A stretch of DNA of 64,000 nucleotides from Globisporangium splendens (Eukaryota > Oomycota > Peronosporomycetes > Pythiales > Pythiaceae), in assembly GCA_006386115.1 (NCBI GenBank), contig VFIW01000081.1, positions 1 to 64,000 of the forward strand, given 5' to 3'. Positions 1 to 10,000 of this stretch are shown piece after piece. The position numbers were made by a program, and so were the translations under genes. Below the pieces are notes generated by a model that saw only the letters and a list, made by a program, of their open reading frames with translations, was not told the origin of the DNA and ran no database searches. Every line of letters begins with the position of its first letter. Position 1 is the stretch's first letter.

Positions 1-313
1 CAGCTTGAAGCACTGCTTTCTCTAGCCTTGCCAAGCACGTATCGACGGCACTATTGTGCTGATCGATTGCCGCAACACGATTCTCGACGTGGGTCAAGCG
101 CTGGTCCAGACGGCTCAACTTGGTCTCGATGTCGGACACGACTTGCGCTTCTCGGATCTGCTGGAGCGCCGTGAGGTTGCGCAGCTGCTCGTCCAAGCGC
201 TGCACGTGCTGCGCCTGCTGGTTGAGAAAGTCCACGAGGCGCTGGTACGTTGCCTCGGCGGCCTGCGCATTGAACAAGTCGCCCACGCGCAGCGCGCTGC
301 TACTGACGCTCAT
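1..313 (-). CDS. Coiled-coil protein, N-terminal part (runs off the left edge)
   Basis: Reading the minus strand from an ATG at 313 gives an open frame of 104 codons with no stop up to the window edge, starting MSVSSSALRVGDLFNAQ. It is rich in Q, L, R, E and A with leucines at heptad-like spacing (LDEQLRNLTALQQIRE, then KLSRLDQRLTHVENRV), so a coiled coil is likely. No family is recognised. The rest of the gene lies to the left of the window. The plus-strand frames over the same bases look like shadows. Confidence 0.6.
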   Translation of the reverse strand, partial: MSVSSSALRVGDLFNAQAAEATYQRLVDFLNQQAQHVQRLDEQLRNLTALQQIREAQVVSDIETKLSRLDQRLTHVENRVAAIDQHNSAVDTCLARLEKAVLQA

Positions 314-1060
314 GGCACTGACGACAGGTGATGATGGTGCTTGGAAACTGGATCATGCCTGTCAAGGCGACAGAAAGATACAAACAGTGGCCTCGGATTG
401 GTCAAAAATAGGGCTACACAGATGACCATCACTTCACTCCCAGGAGGGATGTCATGCAGTGCAACGAACGTCGGATCTGATAAAATGGCTTTTTTCTGGG
501 ATGCCTCCTGCTCCATTGTGCGATCTTTCCGATGGTTTTGAGTGGCTCGCTATCGTTCGTGATGCTGATGCAGCGCCAAGTTGCCAGTACAGTGGTCGGC
601 GGCATTGAAACTATGGTCCATGTCTGTCTTTGGAACAATTGAAACTATGGTCCATGTCTGTCTTTGGAACAAGCAAATCTGTCCAACAATACGGTTGGTT
701 GGTGGATTGATGACACCGTGTGGTCACAATCCATCATGCCGTTAATGTTCAGAAGGCAGGACGGAGGGAAGACCCTGATGGAAGACGCCCCTGATTCACG
801 TGGAGAAGCACCACAGGTGGCAGATCAACAGCCCCATCGCGAGTATGTCCCCCCTCCCTCTGATGATTCGAGTGCGAGGAAAGATCTTTCTTTCCCAAAG
901 CGGCACGAGTGTTGGTCTTCCAAGTGCATGATAGATCCCGACAGCTCATTTCCCAAAAGCAGTCTCAGAGCAGAAGACGTCGCGCAAAGAGAGCACTCGG
1001 TTTGGTTCCCGTGTAGCAAGATCTTCCGAGCGTACGCGGACGGCTCGATAACCACAGAAG
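314..1060. other. Intergenic region with a short tandem duplication
   Basis: I see no convincing gene. An open frame at 664-1074 (+) lies in a different frame from the following large gene and has no recognisable domain; it could be a degraded 5' exon of that gene. The clear feature is the 34-bp tandem duplication at 604-671. Confidence 0.4.
604..671 (+). repeat. Perfect 34-bp tandem duplication, two copies
   Basis: Positions 604-637 and 638-671 are identical 34-mers beginning attgaaactatggtccatgt, directly head to tail with no spacer. The exact identity suggests a recent replication-slippage event in the region upstream of the GTPase-vWA-RING gene. Confidence 0.95.
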
Positions 1061-4000
1061 ATGGTGGTGCATGACAGCGCTGCCGACAAGGAGCCCGAAT
1101 CCCAGCCTCGTGACGAACCACGAAGCGATCATGGCGACTGCTTTCGTCTTGTCCACTTGAAGGAAGAAGTCCAGAACGTCCAAGAGATCACCAAGCCCAT
1201 TCTTGATGAGCTTGAGGTGATGCGGCTGAGCTGTTCACTGGGCGTGCTGTCATCCGTGAACCCAAAGGACTTTGAATTCAAGCTGCTGGAAGCCCGCGAG
1301 TTTGACGGGGATTTTGCGCGATTTTTACGAAAGGAAGTGTTTCCTCAGCAAACGAGCAGGACGCCTCCACTCGGTGCGCAAGATACGAATGACGACTCCA
1401 GCAAGCAGATCCGAGTGATGAGTTTATTCGGGAAGCAAGCCGAGATCAAGCAAGAGCTGATCCGGTGGGGATGCTGGTCTGACAATTGTGAGAAGAAGCT
1501 GCTGCCGAACCAGCAGGGCATCTTTTGTGTGCATCGCAGCCACAGTAACAATGAAGTTCCAGAACCACAATCGGTCTTGATGGTGTTTTCCTGGCTGCAG
1601 GATGTGCTGTTTGAGTCCGAGCACCTTCGAGACACGGCAACGTATGTGCTGCGGTTTCTGACGTCGCTGAGTCCAGATATCACGTGCACTCTGTCTCGAG
1701 AAGATGTACAGCGCATTGAAGAAATCGCGACGAAACTCTCGGTGAGCCAATTTGACGAATGGAAGTCGTACTCTGTTGCCTTTCGCGTCGAAAAACAGCA
1801 GGACGAGAGAGACGAAGTGCGGGTGAAGCACGTAAAAACCATCGTCCTCCCTGAACTACCTGATGGACACAATCGGTTTTTGGTGAAAGGGAGCTACCCA
1901 GCCGTAGCCGTCCTTCGACTAGCTCCTGCAACCATTCGAACCAGAACATCAAGAGTCAATTTTACTGACTTTGGGCAATTGTGCCACAGGTTGGTCGCGC
2001 AGGCGAAGACGCACAAGACCAAACTGCTTTTCAATGAACAGCTCGGGGTGCAGCACCATGAGCAATTGCTAAGCGCAGCGGGACAGATGCCAATTGAAAA
2101 GCTTTGTGCGATTAAAGGAGCCTCTGCATTCAAGACCAAGAACATTGAAGCCAAGTGTAAAGAAGAAGTTGAGCTGCGATTTGAAGCGTATCGAGGTCGA
2201 CTGATTCAAGCTGCCAGCGCAATCTTCAATGTGGATATCTCGTTGAAATCGGGCAGTGCGAAGCGGGCGATTGACAGCGTTAAATCGTGCATTGGAGAAC
2301 TGAGAGAGGAATTTACACTCTGGGAACAAGTCGAAGAAGAAACGAAAACTGTGCTGAATATGCCTATGCGATTATGGAACCAAATGCCCGACATCCACGG
2401 CTTCTTGTCGAGTCACCCAGACGAAGAAGAGCTTCAACGTAACTTTGAGAACATCATGTACAAGAAAGGCAAAACGTTTGGCAAAGAGCCCGAGGGAGAG
2501 CCCATTTCGAAGAAGGTATCAAACGCAATGAGTCGAATTGGTGCTTTCGCTGGGAACCTGTTTTCTGGGAAGCAAGAGCGAGCTGTTGAATTCCCAGCTG
2601 CTTTTCGCGAAGAAATGGAAGTTCCATTGGCTCGAATGAAGAACGTGTGGTGGCAAGCAGTCGAGATCATCTTTGATGTTTACCATTCTCACCTTGTGAG
2701 TCGGCAGGTAGAAAAGGAAATGCTACAGCTGACCTTCGATGATGAGCAAGACCGACTCGAGGCGATACGCGACGCATTTGATGAGCTTCTGAACAATTGG
2801 TACCACGATTGCAACTTGCCACTGTCAGCGGTAATAACCACAAGAAGCCGACATGGAACAATCTACTGCACCATCGAAGAAGAAAATCTTGATCCACCAT
2901 GTGAGCAACTCGAGATGCAGCGCATCAATACGGCAAAGACCAGCAGTCATGGAAGCTACAGAGACATCCATTCACTCGGCATCGCAGCACTTCAAACTAA
3001 TGAGAAAGTGCTGCGCGTGTACTCGGTTCAACAGCAAGCTTTGCTTATTGTCACCACTTCCCCGTTTGGAACGCACTTCCATCGAGTGAAATTTCCACCG
3101 CAAGATTACCGCCTTGTGTCACCGACGAGTAAACCTGTTGAAATTCGTACTTTTGGGAAAATTGCTACGAGTTGCGATTTCGATTTTGCCCAGCGTACGA
3201 TCGCATTGGTCCATGGCGCGGGGTCAGTGGTTTTGTACAAGTTTAATGAGACGTTTACTTCGATGGAAACGACGAGGAGCATCGACCTTGGCGTTCGCAC
3301 AACGTTATCACTGCCGTTGCAAGATTTGCTTTTATTGGATAACGCAATCGTTTTACGAGACCGCACTATGGCATGCCAAGCTGTGAATCTTCGGAGTCAG
3401 CAGACTTCGAGAAAAACCGAACTCGTGAGCCCAAGCCCAAGCAATTGTGTATGGAACAGTGCGATGTTTCCCTTGGCAGATGGTTTGGCTCTCGGTTGTT
3501 TCATCGTAAATGGAAACGAGGATGCGTCATCGGCATGCAAGGAAATCGTTTGCAGTGGCCAAGTGATTGCAATTTCGAGCGACGACCATCGACAAATTCC
3601 AGTGTGCATGGATTCCGACGTCGCCATTTTATCACAAGAAGGCATTTCTGTTCAGTGTGTCGGGGACATGCTGCTCGTCCTTGATCCGGTGACCCAACAG
3701 GTCCAGGCACTTCGAACTGATACGACTATTCGAAGTGATTCGTACAAGATTCAACACTCACGAGACATTGACGCCGACTGCAACAACGAAAAAGAAAGCC
3801 GGGAAGAAGAAAAGTTGGAGCACTGGCTGTGGTCTTTTTATCACGTTTACGAGAAATTTCCAGTCCAAGGGATGATCTATGGCCACATGGCCAGCTCGTT
3901 GATGGAGAGGGCAGTGAAAGTCAGCATCGCGTGCCCTGCTTCTACACCTGCGATGTTCGAGAGTTTCTGCAAACAGTATTTTCAAAGCATCATGAATCAT

Positions 4001-4477
4001 TTACACAAGCTGAACAAACCGCTTGGTGTGATGGATCTAGCTCGCGACATGTTAATGGCACAAATCGATACGGGAGACCAATCGTTTCCAAACGAGTACA
4101 AGACCATCCGAGCTCGCAGAGTCAGCTCTTTCCTCCAAGATTTGATAACATTCATCCCGATTCAAATTTGCCGAGCTGAAGGAAATACGCTGACTGTGAT
4201 GGTCGATGGTCAAGACAGATCTGGAATCGAGACACATATAAATCAAGCAAAGCAATTGCAGACATTCGACATTGCGCTCTCGATCCGGTTCGGGCTGTTG
4301 ACTCCGATTTTGGAGTCTTGGCGTGGTCGCTGTGTTGTGATTACGTCCATGGGGAAACAGTCGACTGGAAAGAGCTACTTTCGGAACCACTTGACGGGTC
4401 TTCGTTTGCAATTGCTGGGAGCGTTGCATGACGGCGCCTGGATGACTTGCGAGTGCTACGGCACGATGTCATGCTGA
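1061..4477 (+). CDS. Large GTPase/vWA/RING gene, N-terminal part ending just after the P-loop
   Basis: An open frame of 1138 codons. Most of it (about residues 1-1090) has no family I can name. Near the end is a G1/Walker A motif, GKQSTGKSYFRNHL, encoded from about 4352, resembling the P-loops of GBP/VLIG-type large GTPases. The frame stops at 4475-4477, but the next frame, entered near 4441, carries a switch/G3-like LDFEGLGSFERT (DxxG, about 4483-4518), so the stop looks like the result of a one-base frameshift rather than a true end. The Cys-rich/vWA/RING frame at 5531-7648 follows on the same strand and is inferred to be the C-terminal half of the same original gene. The start at 1061 is the first in-frame ATG and is uncertain. 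Family assignment rests on motif reading only. Confidence 0.6.
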   Translation: MVVHDSAADKEPESQPRDEPRSDHGDCFRLVHLKEEVQNVQEITKPILDELEVMRLSCSLGVLSSVNPKDFEFKLLEAREFDGDFARFLRKEVFPQQTSRTPPLGAQDTNDDSSKQIRVMSLFGKQAEIKQELIRWGCWSDNCEKKLLPNQQGIFCVHRSHSNNEVPEPQSVLMVFSWLQDVLFESEHLRDTATYVLRFLTSLSPDITCTLSREDVQRIEEIATKLSVSQFDEWKSYSVAFRVEKQQDERDEVRVKHVKTIVLPELPDGHNRFLVKGSYPAVAVLRLAPATIRTRTSRVNFTDFGQLCHRLVAQAKTHKTKLLFNEQLGVQHHEQLLSAAGQMPIEKLCAIKGASAFKTKNIEAKCKEEVELRFEAYRGRLIQAASAIFNVDISLKSGSAKRAIDSVKSCIGELREEFTLWEQVEEETKTVLNMPMRLWNQMPDIHGFLSSHPDEEELQRNFENIMYKKGKTFGKEPEGEPISKKVSNAMSRIGAFAGNLFSGKQERAVEFPAAFREEMEVPLARMKNVWWQAVEIIFDVYHSHLVSRQVEKEMLQLTFDDEQDRLEAIRDAFDELLNNWYHDCNLPLSAVITTRSRHGTIYCTIEEENLDPPCEQLEMQRINTAKTSSHGSYRDIHSLGIAALQTNEKVLRVYSVQQQALLIVTTSPFGTHFHRVKFPPQDYRLVSPTSKPVEIRTFGKIATSCDFDFAQRTIALVHGAGSVVLYKFNETFTSMETTRSIDLGVRTTLSLPLQDLLLLDNAIVLRDRTMACQAVNLRSQQTSRKTELVSPSPSNCVWNSAMFPLADGLALGCFIVNGNEDASSACKEIVCSGQVIAISSDDHRQIPVCMDSDVAILSQEGISVQCVGDMLLVLDPVTQQVQALRTDTTIRSDSYKIQHSRDIDADCNNEKESREEEKLEHWLWSFYHVYEKFPVQGMIYGHMASSLMERAVKVSIACPASTPAMFESFCKQYFQSIMNHLHKLNKPLGVMDLARDMLMAQIDTGDQSFPNEYKTIRARRVSSFLQDLITFIPIQICRAEGNTLTVMVDGQDRSGIETHINQAKQLQTFDIALSIRFGLLTPILESWRGRCVVITSMGKQSTGKSYFRNHLTGLRLQLLGALHDGAWMTCECYGTMSC

Positions 4478-5530
4478 TCGTTCTCGACTTTGAGGGGCTC
4501 GGTTCTTTTGAGCGAACAGCAGCGGAAGATGTTTTCCTCTCGGTTGAATCCGCAATCTCCAGGTTTACCATTTTTCGAATGAAATGACGTCTTGACAGGA
4601 AATCGAGATATTTTCTCCAAGTTTCAGAAAGAATCAAGTGATCAAGACCGTCCCAAGCTCTTTCGTGGCAAGCTCGAATGAGCACAAAAGATGTGAATCC
4701 GAACGATCAAGCGAGGCGTGGTGGGTGAATTTGTGACAAGTTCCGGGAGGCTCCTGGGTGAAAAACAAAGACCACAACTTTTGAGTGATATGTATTAGGT
4801 CAGATGGATATCAATTGATCCCCACCACTGGAACAAGCGGCTACTATCAGTCTTGGCGCATTACCAGCAGTTACATTGACACCGTCTGCAATGCCAGATA
4901 TGATTCCCGCGGAAATCGTTCTTGGATTGCATCCGCCTTCTGATCGCTAAGATCTCCATTCGGAAGGACGTCGCTCGACGAGAGCAACCAAAAGATGCAG
5001 CTGGCTGAGATTCAGTCCGACTCACAGGGCTTCTCTCCGGACGGGAGCCTGAGCACGATGGAACACGCAGCCGATGGCTGGGTAATTCAAGACTCTGAAG
5101 GGAAGACAGTGAATGGATCGACGCGCCATGGAGATGTGCCGGAACAAATGGCTGCCGAGTTTCCATCATTTGCGAAAAGGGGCTGGTTTGGATAGCGCCA
5201 TCCAATGGATACGCTTCGTGATAGGATATCGAACTTGGCTTCGGATATCTGCAAATTTGATGAAGCCTCGGTTGGCAAGAGCGGGTACATGTTTCTAGTT
5301 TTAAGTTGGCAAGTACTTGAGTGTCGGGAAAGTGCGAATGAGAAAACTAGACCGCCAGATGCAAGCTCATTGGACGTGGTTTTGTCATATTGTGTTTCCC
5401 GAGCAAAGTGGAGATCTCACGTGGGTGAAATCAATCCTGGGACCGCCCTCCGGAAGAGTGGAAAGCGATGGAGGGGTTTTTTACAATATCGTCGGTGCCA
5501 GCTGATTTTTAAAGCGATGCCCTCAGAAAT
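4441..5530 (+). pseudogene. Degraded GTPase-domain remnant
   Basis: Between the two intact halves of the gene the coding signal jumps frame repeatedly. Frame starting 4441 encodes the G3-like LDFEGLGSFERT and closes at about 4584. Shorter stretches of protein-like sequence then appear in other frames, for example around 4995-5195 (MQLAEIQSDSQGFSPDGS) and 5205-5534 (MDTLRDRISNLASDICKF). No GT-AG intron set joins them into one frame that I could find. I infer several indels in the GTPase core; genuine introns or assembly errors are alternatives. I describe the breaks only. Confidence 0.55.
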
Positions 5531-7648
5531 GTGACATTGTCAGTGGGTTGTAGGCAGTCGGGGGTCACAGTGCGATGCCACACGATTGTGGACTGGGCAC
5601 TGCATGGAAGGGTCGCTGTGAGTACGCGTGAGAAACTGGCCAGCCCGGCAAAACGCCTCTTGCTCGAAGCAACCGGCCACGAAGGGATGGCGAATGCGAG
5701 TACGGTGATCATACTTGTGGGAAGCGTGCTGTTTGTCAAGCGCTCCAAATTGGGTAAGCGATGCTCTGAGAAGATTGGACACGAGGGATCCCATCAATGC
5801 TCTGTGAAGATTCACAAATGCGGTGAGCCGTGCTGCGCCAAGGATTGCCACGGGCGATGTATTTTGAGTATCGAGCAGCCTCACACGGCGCACAAATGCG
5901 AAGAAGTCCGCTGCATCGAAAAATGCCTAATGGAAGGCTGCACTGAGCTTTGTGGAGCTATGGATCATTTCCACGGCCAGACGGACATTGCAGTTGCATA
6001 CTCGCTCGAGAATCCGTCGGAAAAGACTGGTGAAGTGTTTGATGCAGAGTCACAGGTACCGGCGACACATATGTGCTCGAAATCCCATGTTTGCCCAGCG
6101 AACTGCTCCGAGAAAGGAAACTGCTACGTCGAAGTGTTCCACAAAGAGTCCACCAAGACGTTTTCCGGTGCGCGAGGCACGTTCCAGTACAAGTTCCAAG
6201 AAATGAACGGCTTCCGTAAAAAGTGCTCCCAAATGCTGCTTCCAGGTCAGCAAACGCACCACGGCGCCCACAGCTGCATCCACGATGACGAAGATCAAGG
6301 AAACGAAGAGACTGCAGCAGCTCGGACCATTCACTATTGCGAATACCGCTGTCCGTGCTGCAGCTACTTTTGCCGGAAAGAGTACGGGCACTTTGGAATG
6401 CATGCGACGTCACACGGCAACATGCGGAACACTTACTTTTTGGCCGACATGGAGGATATTGATCTTGATGAACGCAAGTACAAGGTCGGGGAGCTCGGAA
6501 TCGCTGAGATGTGCAATCTGTACTGCTCGAAAATGGGCCGAGAGCATGTCCACTACCTGAATTGCGAACAAGAAAGCGCTGAGACTTGTGTGCATGGTGG
6601 AGATCCAAAGGACCAGCGACGCCACTGTACGCGGAAGCTGGAGCCAAAGCCTGAGCACGGCGTCGATGAGGCTCTTCACGACGAGTTTTGGAAAACACTC
6701 GGGTGGGAAGATCCGTGTACGTCAGCTCACGAGCGCGCAGAGTTCGGCAAGTGTTCATACAAGTGTGACGCTCCGAGTCACGACGAGCAAGCGTCGTATT
6801 GTGTTCTCCCTGCGTGGCACAAACCAGAAACAAAGCCGTCCGATGACACAACAAACGAATTCTCATACATCCGCGGCCACAAATTCAAGTGTTCTCATGT
6901 GACTGAGACTCCAAACATGCACCACGTGTTTGTTTTGGATTGCTCGGGATCGATGGAAGGTCATGCATGGGCGGGACTGATGGCAGCCTGGCGTGCATAC
7001 ATGCACAATCGAGTGGCGCAAGGTGCATTGGCGGATTTGATATCGGTGGTGACGTTCAATGACGAGGCGAAAATTGAATATGAAGCACAGAGTATTTCGT
7101 CGATGCTCGGAGCTGGAGTTCACTTTCGAAATGGACGTACAAGCTACGGCGCAGGTCTTCGTGCGGCAAACGAAGTGATTTCCAGGAATGATTTTGTGAA
7201 GTTCAAGCCCATTCTCGTGTTCTTCTCCGATGGGTACCCGTGCGACAACAATTTCACTGACCTTGCGCGTCACATTGAACAGTCATACGCGAAATATGAT
7301 TTCAAAATGTTTGCTGTCGGATTTGGTAATGCGGACCTGGAGATGCTCGAGTACGTCGCTGGGATAATGGGTGGCGAGTTTCGGACTGCGCTCACAGGCA
7401 ACGAGCTGAAGAATGCGTTTTACAGCATCTCGACATCCTTGAGCAGTCGTGTGGGACTCGCGCTGAGTAAACCGTCCCATGAATGCTTGTGCCCGATTTG
7501 TCAGCGCGACCTGGCATCCGAAGATTTGGTTCAGTTGAAGCCATGTCACCACGAAATGCACACCGAGTGTTGGAGACAACTGGCGGCGCAGCCGAGCGGT
7601 GGAGTGAAGCCGCTGTGCCCAATGTGCCGCAAGGAAGTGTCGGTGTGA
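5531..7648 (+). CDS. Cys-rich, vWA and RING domain protein (C-terminal half of the large gene)
   Basis: A frame of 705 codons. The first ~150 residues hold spaced Cys/His pairs (HEGSHQCSVKIHKCGEPC and similar), followed by more Cys/His-rich sequence to ~450. A von Willebrand A domain begins near residue 460 with the MIDAS motif FVLDCSGSMEG (DxSxS) and continues through GRTSYGAGL and ILVFFSDGYP. The last ~50 residues are a C3HC4-type RING finger: CPICQRD, then KPCHHEMHTECW, then PLCPMCRKE. The RING implies ubiquitin E3 ligase activity and the vWA a metal-dependent protein-binding surface. The region before about residue 80 is low quality and may not be the original start. This part could still be translated although the GTPase part upstream looks dead. 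Confidence 0.75.
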   Translation: MTLSVGCRQSGVTVRCHTIVDWALHGRVAVSTREKLASPAKRLLLEATGHEGMANASTVIILVGSVLFVKRSKLGKRCSEKIGHEGSHQCSVKIHKCGEPCCAKDCHGRCILSIEQPHTAHKCEEVRCIEKCLMEGCTELCGAMDHFHGQTDIAVAYSLENPSEKTGEVFDAESQVPATHMCSKSHVCPANCSEKGNCYVEVFHKESTKTFSGARGTFQYKFQEMNGFRKKCSQMLLPGQQTHHGAHSCIHDDEDQGNEETAAARTIHYCEYRCPCCSYFCRKEYGHFGMHATSHGNMRNTYFLADMEDIDLDERKYKVGELGIAEMCNLYCSKMGREHVHYLNCEQESAETCVHGGDPKDQRRHCTRKLEPKPEHGVDEALHDEFWKTLGWEDPCTSAHERAEFGKCSYKCDAPSHDEQASYCVLPAWHKPETKPSDDTTNEFSYIRGHKFKCSHVTETPNMHHVFVLDCSGSMEGHAWAGLMAAWRAYMHNRVAQGALADLISVVTFNDEAKIEYEAQSISSMLGAGVHFRNGRTSYGAGLRAANEVISRNDFVKFKPILVFFSDGYPCDNNFTDLARHIEQSYAKYDFKMFAVGFGNADLEMLEYVAGIMGGEFRTALTGNELKNAFYSISTSLSSRVGLALSKPSHECLCPICQRDLASEDLVQLKPCHHEMHTECWRQLAAQPSGGVKPLCPMCRKEVSV

Positions 7649-7991
7649 GCTGGAGATCTGGCGAGCGACCGTCGTGAATGTGTGTTGCACATCGATTACG
7701 TAGCTGCATATAGGTGGGGTAACGTTCTGATCATTGCGGTTGGTCAGTGAGCTAATTGAACGTTGCTGTTTTGCTTGTGACAATCTAATTTGTTTTCTTG
7801 GTTGGCACTGCGGTCGCTTGTTTCCTTTGAGATCTAGGCGCATGAAGTTCACTAGTTGTGGAGCCTGAAGTGCTCGATTTGAAGAGAAATCAAAATATGA
7901 ATGTGGATCGAGTTGGAGAATTTTGTGGACTCGATGGTGGTGTCTAGTTTTTATTGTCTTCTAGTTTAGGTTCCAAGTCAAACACTTTTCA
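7649..7991. other. Convergent 3' intergenic spacer
   Basis: AT-richer spacer between the ends of two convergent genes. I see no gene or structural element in it. Confidence 0.5.
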
Positions 7992-8990
7992 TTAGTATAC
8001 TATCGCTGACAATACATCCACTAGTGGAGGCAACATGCCGATACCTCGGTTCCCAATTGATTGTGTTGTCCCCAAGTAGTCGGTCAGCTCCCTCTGTGGA
8101 AACAACTCTCGAGAGAAAGGTGGAATAACGATGGAGGGACGAGCACTCGACAACGTCCTCTGTGCAGTCGGCTGCAACATCGCATGAGCTGTCAGATTGA
8201 CATCAGCTTCCGGATTGCTCATGGCTCGCATGCGCTTGGTTTTGTTTTCATCCACAGAGCAATCTACCGGTCGTTTCCGCTTCTTCATGCTCGCAGTAAT
8301 CTTCACATGTGCTTCGTCTTCTGGAAGAGACTTCATTTGGATTGATCCCAGTAAAAATTGCACTTGTAGTGAGCCGCGTTCACACTTTGTTGAGCTGACG
8401 TGCTGGTTGACTGGCACAGGAGAAACATGTCGTACGGATGAGCTACGGTTTTCTGGGAACGGCACTATCGCTGCTATTCGTGTGCGCGATGAAGCGGCTC
8501 GTAGCACGGTAGTATCAGGAAGAATATCTGCACGAGTCGGGCTGTTGGTGGTTTTGTTGCTTGGGTGAGTGGGCAGTACAGTGTACGTAAAGCACTTTGT
8601 ACCTGCTTCATTTGGTCGCCGTCTGCATTTATGGCATCGAAATTTAGCACTTGCATCAAAATCGATTTTCTCGAGATCTGCCGGGTGGCCGCGCACAAAG
8701 AACTTGTGGCGATATGTTTCAGGAACAGCGCACATGAGCCGATCTTGTGCGCTGTGTGGGGTTCGTGGCGACTGGTTCAGTTCCGTGAACCCAAACGCGC
8801 GCAAGTTCTGTCGAAACGTGCACATGCTGCTCAGGTTGTACTTGGCTTTCATGAGTCTCTGGAGTGCTGCTGGGTCGTAAATGGAAAACGCGCTGCCGTC
8901 GTCGCTCCAGCTGATGATCGATGGGTCTTCTGTGCCCAGAAGCAGGTACAACTTGCGTAAGAATCGCGTATCTTTCGCCGGGACGCCCAT
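7992..8990 (-). CDS. Heat shock factor-like DNA-binding protein (divergent)
   Basis: Single-exon frame of 332 residues starting MGVPAKDTRFLRKLY. Residues ~8-105 resemble an HSF-type winged-helix domain: FLRKLYLLLGTEDPSIISWS, SDDGSAFSIYDPAALQRLM, a recognition-helix-like TFRQNLRAFGF, and FFVRGHPADLEKI. It departs from canonical HSF: the usual SFxRQLNxYGF is TFRQNLRAFGF, and there is an extended segment between GF and the RHKFF strand. After the domain come paired cysteines (FRCHKCRRRPNEAGTKC) and then low-complexity polar sequence with no clear HR-A/B trimerisation coiled coil. It probably acts in the nucleus as a transcription factor. Oomycetes have many such HSF-like genes. It converges with the vWA/RING gene. 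Confidence 0.75.
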   Translation of the reverse strand: MGVPAKDTRFLRKLYLLLGTEDPSIISWSDDGSAFSIYDPAALQRLMKAKYNLSSMCTFRQNLRAFGFTELNQSPRTPHSAQDRLMCAVPETYRHKFFVRGHPADLEKIDFDASAKFRCHKCRRRPNEAGTKCFTYTVLPTHPSNKTTNSPTRADILPDTTVLRAASSRTRIAAIVPFPENRSSSVRHVSPVPVNQHVSSTKCERGSLQVQFLLGSIQMKSLPEDEAHVKITASMKKRKRPVDCSVDENKTKRMRAMSNPEADVNLTAHAMLQPTAQRTLSSARPSIVIPPFSRELFPQRELTDYLGTTQSIGNRGIGMLPPLVDVLSAIVY

Positions 8991-10000
8991 GTCGTTCTTT
9001 GTTCTTGTGATGTGAAGTTTCGCGCAAGGTCTCGCTGAGCGACAAAGGTCGTCGCTGGAGGGTAATTGCCTGTACGCGTGTTCACACCGTGGACGATTGG
9101 AGAATGAGAATTCAGAATTGAGCAGCTCCGATTTTGGCAGTAATCAACCATCACTCACGAGAACGAAGCGATGCGAACTTTCTGAATGATGGTCATGTCA
9201 CAGAGATACAAATCAGAAATCCTGTTCCCATATCAGTCGATTCGGACGCGCTGCCGATTCTAGAAGACGCGAGTTCTTTGTGCCAGATGCTTTTCTCGTT
9301 GATAGTAGTAGGTCAGACACGATTTGGCCTACATCCGGGTATCCTTGGTTAGCTTTCCGAGGATAAGTGAACAGCTATCACCAACATGAATACCTTTATT
9401 ACACTTGCAACTACTCTTAAGGTAAGAACTGAACGCTGCTTCAGCGAATGCCCTGTGATTGATCTCCCGTACCCACCATATGCACCCTCTACCTCCGTGG
9501 CGTCAGTGTAACCCGCAGAAACCTAGTTGGTCTGGGTTGATTTGCGGTGGGATTTGCACGCACGACACCGGCACTGTGTCGCGGTCAATGGATGAACCCA
9601 CACAGTAGTCGAATGGAGCCAGTCACAGCGCTGCAGAGTGAACGAAGTGTGCCCAATTTCGGATGTCGTCAAACTATATGGGTGCAAACTTTACTGTACA
9701 CATTCACCCCTTTCTGCATGTGAAGAGTTTTGAACCCAGAGCATCTGCTACGTGGACTTGTCGTGACACCGCAGACCAACACTCAGTGGTGCTTTGCCTT
9801 ACGAGATCACTTGGTGTTGCTTTTGTCTTGCCTCATGTGGATGAGCTGGTGGCTCGAAACTCAGATCATACAACTGAAATGAACCCACTATCGAAAGCAA
9901 TGCTAATGGTTGAGTTTGCAAAGTTAGCTTTCACACGACGCTGCAACAGTGGTCTCGACCTTAACTTGTCTTCTCAGTTTGACCGGAAAACAACATCAAC
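8991..10000. other. Intergenic region without a supported gene
   Basis: About 1 kb between the 5' end of the HSF-like gene and the 3' end of the peptidase gene. A 137-codon frame at 9663-10076 (+) overlaps the peptidase 3' end antisense and has no domain; I do not support it. No repeat or RNA gene was seen. Confidence 0.5.
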
